Below are positions 60,779-64,000 of a stretch of DNA of 64,000 nucleotides, piece after piece; within the stretch, counting starts at the first letter, position 1, and each line of letters begins with the position of its first letter. Source of the stretch: Psilocybe azurescens. Taxonomy: Eukaryota > Basidiomycota > Agaricomycetes > Agaricales > Agrocybaceae. The position numbers and the translations under genes were made by a program. Below the pieces are notes generated by a model that worked only from the letters and a program-made list of their open reading frames with translations, made no database searches and was not told where the DNA came from. The DNA lies in contig JAJIRX010000523.1 in NCBI GenBank assembly GCA_023853785.1, positions 29,963 to 93,962 on the forward strand, in the 5' to 3' direction.

Positions 60779-62487
60779 GGCCTATCGGTCACGGTCAGGT
60801 GAGAAATGAATTCGGCTTCTTGCAGCAGCTTGCAGCTTGCTCTTGGTGGAGACCTCGTCACGGCAATCACGTGGTTCCTTTTTGTTATTGCGGATAAGGC
60901 CTAAGGCCAAGGTCTCAATTGCGAGAAGTCTTTAAAGCAGGAGCAACAACGCCTGAAGCTGGAATACAGAGACTACGTCTCTCTATAATTCTCAGTAATA
61001 GAACAATCTCTTCATGTTCCCCTGCAAGAGCATTTGCCTAGGCCCGTAACATTTTCCATTAAACTTCCATACATGGCCGGGTCTCTGGGCGCACTCATGC
61101 CAATCCAACAATCAATAACCGTTACGCCAAAAGGCACAACAAAGACACTCTAGTATATAGCTGCTCAGACTGTATATGAAGTGGTGGGCCGCCAGGCTTA
61201 CAATCACATTCCAAAGTTGAACACATTTTACAGTCAAAATGGGTTTCTCTATTAACATCCTCGTCGCTTAGCCCTACCGCTTTGGCTACATATGAAGTTT
61301 GTTTCTCTATCATAATATCCTCATCATATACTGACCGTCATTCTCCTTTTAGCACGACATAAGTGACATCGCCACTTGTCATGAGACTGACGATATCCAC
61401 GAAGCTCGTGGACAGATGTCCGAGTTTGAAGCCCGTACTATGCTCATCATCCGAGCCTCTCCTAAAGGTGATTGACCCTCTTGATATATAATGATTTTAA
61501 CGTCGTGTCAATATCGATACTGCGGCTCTGGAACATCACCTGAGCGGTCCTGACTAGTTTACATGATCAACAAATCATTTGACGTACGTTAGGATGCAAG
61601 ATTTGAGATTGAAGGACGCTGCCCTAGTTTGTTGGAGTTGTAGTTGTTTGAATGAACTGACGACCGATTTTATCATGTAAAGGCTGACATGCTCTGCATG
61701 TATATGGCCTAGTACGATTGCAACTTCAATTTTCAGATCATGAACTCTAAAATGAGCGGGAACTACCCAGTCAAGACTAGGCTCGAGGACATCGAATTCT
61801 CCAGCGGAAACTACTTTTATCCGCGCCCCCTTCTCGACTTCGGCAGCAGCTTGCGACCATCAGGATAGTGGCGATATGGAACGCCCAGGTCACCTAACGA
61901 GCGAAATGGGCAAAAATGTAGCCTGTTTTCAGACCAGTGTGAGCTAGACGTTCTTTAAATAGCCAAAGAGCGACAAGAATATCGCATTGCTTAAGATAGG
62001 GCACATCAGCGGTCTCCGGCTGTCAGGACCATGCTTTCTAGTTTATAAGTAGTAAGAGGCACCTCCCAATGAGTACTTTGAAGCTGAAGACGCGTGGAAA
62101 CGTTTCATAAACAGAATAAGGACTTCAGCTGAGATTTGGACCTTCGCAAGTACATATGGCGGTGCCAGGTACTACCATGATAACTTTTCGTAAATGGATG
62201 ATAACCAGAGAAGATATCCAAGTCGCAACTATTTCAGCTCGTATTACTGGAGCGAGAATTACGGGCGAGCTTTTCAGGGAGTGTTGCTGTACGAGTGAGG
62301 GAGGGTGAAGAGGAAAGTTTGAGGAAAAGTCCAAGGAAAGTCGTCAAAGAGTCTTCGGAAGACCAGCGTTGGCAGCACGTGTCATTGAGATCATGTAATA
62401 AGTAACGGGGATTGAAATTCTCGTCAGCCGCACGTTCAAACCTTCAAGCTTCACGGGTGATCGTACCCTTACAAAACTGTAACATTT
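60779..62487. other. Intergenic region, no gene seen
   Basis: CDC24 promoter side and the flank of the F-box-like gene. A short word-level similarity between about 61236-61320 and 8645-8700 (AAAATG.GT.TCTCT..CAAC-like) suggests shared flanking DNA with the hydrophobin array. No gene is supported. Confidence 0.45.
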
Positions 62488-64000
62488 ATGCACAACTGCC
62501 TTTCCATCCCCGAAATCACATCAACTATTTTTGGGTATCTTCTCTACGAGTACGATGCCCGGGAATACAAGCAAATTTTGCAGAGGAGACATCTTCTTGC
62601 CCTTCTGAAGACATGCCGGACATTCTACCATCCTGCTTTGGCACTTCTATGGAGTGTGCTGTATAGTCCTGCACCTCTGCTGCTCACTATGCCAGAGGAT
62701 CTGGTCGAGTTGGGTACTGGCACCCCACCGCTGACTATAGTGAGTGTAGTTTACCACTAGCATGGTGTGAGTGCATCAAACTCATTATCTTTCTTTTCTG
62801 CCAGAGATTTAAGAGACATGTTGTACATAGTGACTGGAATAGATTCGACTTCCATGCGCTCTTCGTCAAGGAACTCGCGGAAGGCTTCGAGGAACACGAC
62901 AGAGCATTTACAGGCTACTTTTTACTTTTCACTGAAGTATGCAACGAACTTCGACGACGAGACAGCGTTCTTCTTCCCAATCTCAAAACTCTTAAAGCGA
63001 CCAGTGGAAATGGCTTCGCATACGCCCCTGCGTTCCTCAAACCTCCACTACAGCACCTCCATCTTTATGTACACTCCAATCACCTCTTATCTCTGATCCA
63101 ATTCCTCATCTACCTGCCGCGCGATGCGCCCTTTCTCAAATCCCTGCACATGCAGCAAAGTCGCACCCATGGCACGACGATAGCATCAGGCTCATCAACG
63201 ACAATATCCACGCGACCCTCCTGCGCGACCTGAACCTTGAAGAGTTTGTCTGCAGCTGGCTGCCTCTTACTGACGACACTACACAACACCTCTTATCTAT
63301 GCCCGCTTTGCGCTCCATGACCATCCGCAAACATGCACCCACACTCGTGCGCATCTTGCATTCGCAGCCTATGCATACACCGCAGATTACAACACTGAAC
63401 ATCCACTGCGAGGTGATGAATGACGGCAAAACAGCCTTGCGTTGATGTTGGCCTTGTTTTACCGTCTAAACTGACCAAGTTCCTGCATCACCTCCGAGAC
63501 AACCGTGTACGGCGCGTCCGAGCTGTCCGAGCTCCTCCGCGCAGTGGGCACGCACTGCTCCCTAAGCTACTCACTGAAATTATCCTAAATCGCTCGAAAA
63601 TCGAGCATGACCCGTTGGCGATAAAGCTATCGTAGACTTACAAATGATTCAGCCCTTGCTCCTGTTCTCGAACCTACGCAAAGTCTGTCACCTAATCACC
63701 ATTCTCTCGCTCACAGACGCAGAAGTCAAGACGCTTGCTATGTCATGGCCGCACATCGAAGATTTTACTTCGACAATGAAGGGCCTGCGATCCCCGAACC
63801 ACGCACAACGCTCAGAGGCATGCTATGGTTCGCCATCTACTGCCGCGAGCTGCAATTTCTCACGTTCAACTTCACTGACACCGCTGACAACAAGGTGGTA
63901 CTCTCTCAAGAGGAAATTGACAGGGCTGCAGGACAACCGACTTCGATTTCTGACTGTTGGCACTCCTTGATCGATGATCCAAGAACAGTGTCGAGCTTTC
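62488..64000 (+). CDS. F-box-like protein, cut by the right edge of the window
   Basis: The start MHNCLSIPEITSTIFGYL, followed by LLALLKTCRTFYHPALALLW, is the degenerate F-box usual in mushroom F-box proteins. An intron follows from about 62740. Further leucine-rich sequence continues to the end: LLPNLKTLKATS, LLSLIQFLIYLPRDAPFLKS, then LEEFVCSWLPLTDDTTQHLL and SMPALRSMTIRKHAPTL. The frame changes near 63170 (at ACCCATGG) and again after about 63450, by indels or introns that I cannot fix here. It is not a close relative of the three F-box-like genes at 12.8-18.9 kb. Probable substrate receptor of an SCF ubiquitin ligase, or a decayed copy; the 3' end lies outside the window. Confidence 0.6.

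Overview
This window looks like nuclear DNA of a mushroom-forming basidiomycete (Agaricomycete). The genes are intron-dense, with introns mostly 50-68 nt long, GT..AG ends and exons as short as 11 nt. The conserved proteins are fungal housekeeping types (serine palmitoyltransferase LCB1, GPI11/PIG-F, Tof1/Swi1, Cdc24, RPL34), mixed with families typical of Agaricomycetes: small secreted cysteine-rich proteins and repeated F-box-like proteins. There are no bacterial, viral or CRISPR features.

Layout. 1.8-3.6 kb: LCB1 (minus). 4.8-5.5 kb: a decayed copy of a small multi-span membrane protein. 5.6-12.3 kb: a tandem array of small secreted 8-cysteine hydrophobin-like genes (intact at 8.0, 10.1 and 11.6 kb; broken at 6.6 and 9.1 kb), with a 5' fragment of the CDC24 gene in the middle. 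12.8-18.9 kb: three F-box-like paralogues (minus). 19.7-20.1 kb: RPL34. 23.6-26.0 kb: GPI11 convergent with a PHO13-type HAD phosphatase. 27.2-28.9 kb: a divergent transaldolase. 29.7-30.8 kb: a bZIP factor. 34.0-38.0 kb: Tof1/Swi1 (Timeless). 43.2-46.5 kb: a ZZZ3-like Myb protein and a PBDC1 homologue. 46.7-58.5 kb: a tandem segmental duplication, each unit holding the membrane protein gene, one hydrophobin-like gene and the 3' part of CDC24. 57.9-60.7 kb: full-length CDC24 (minus). 62.5 kb to the end: another F-box-like gene, cut by the window edge. Long gene-poor stretches lie at 20.1-23.5, 30.8-34.0 and 38.0-43.2 kb.

Two themes tie the window together. First, three otherwise unrelated genes (a small multi-span membrane protein, an 8-Cys hydrophobin-like protein and CDC24) occur side by side, as genes or fragments, at two places about 40 kb apart. 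This points to repeated local duplication of one ancestral block. The hydrophobin-like genes also share a core promoter: a perfect CArG-type palindrome and a TATA box at nearly fixed distance. Second, at least ten conserved genes carry single-base frameshifts, mostly in C/G or A/T runs, including RPL34 and other genes expected to be essential. The simplest reading is residual indel error in the assembly, so an isolated one-base frameshift here is weak evidence for a pseudogene. Coding spans given below for such genes include the frameshift and state where it lies.
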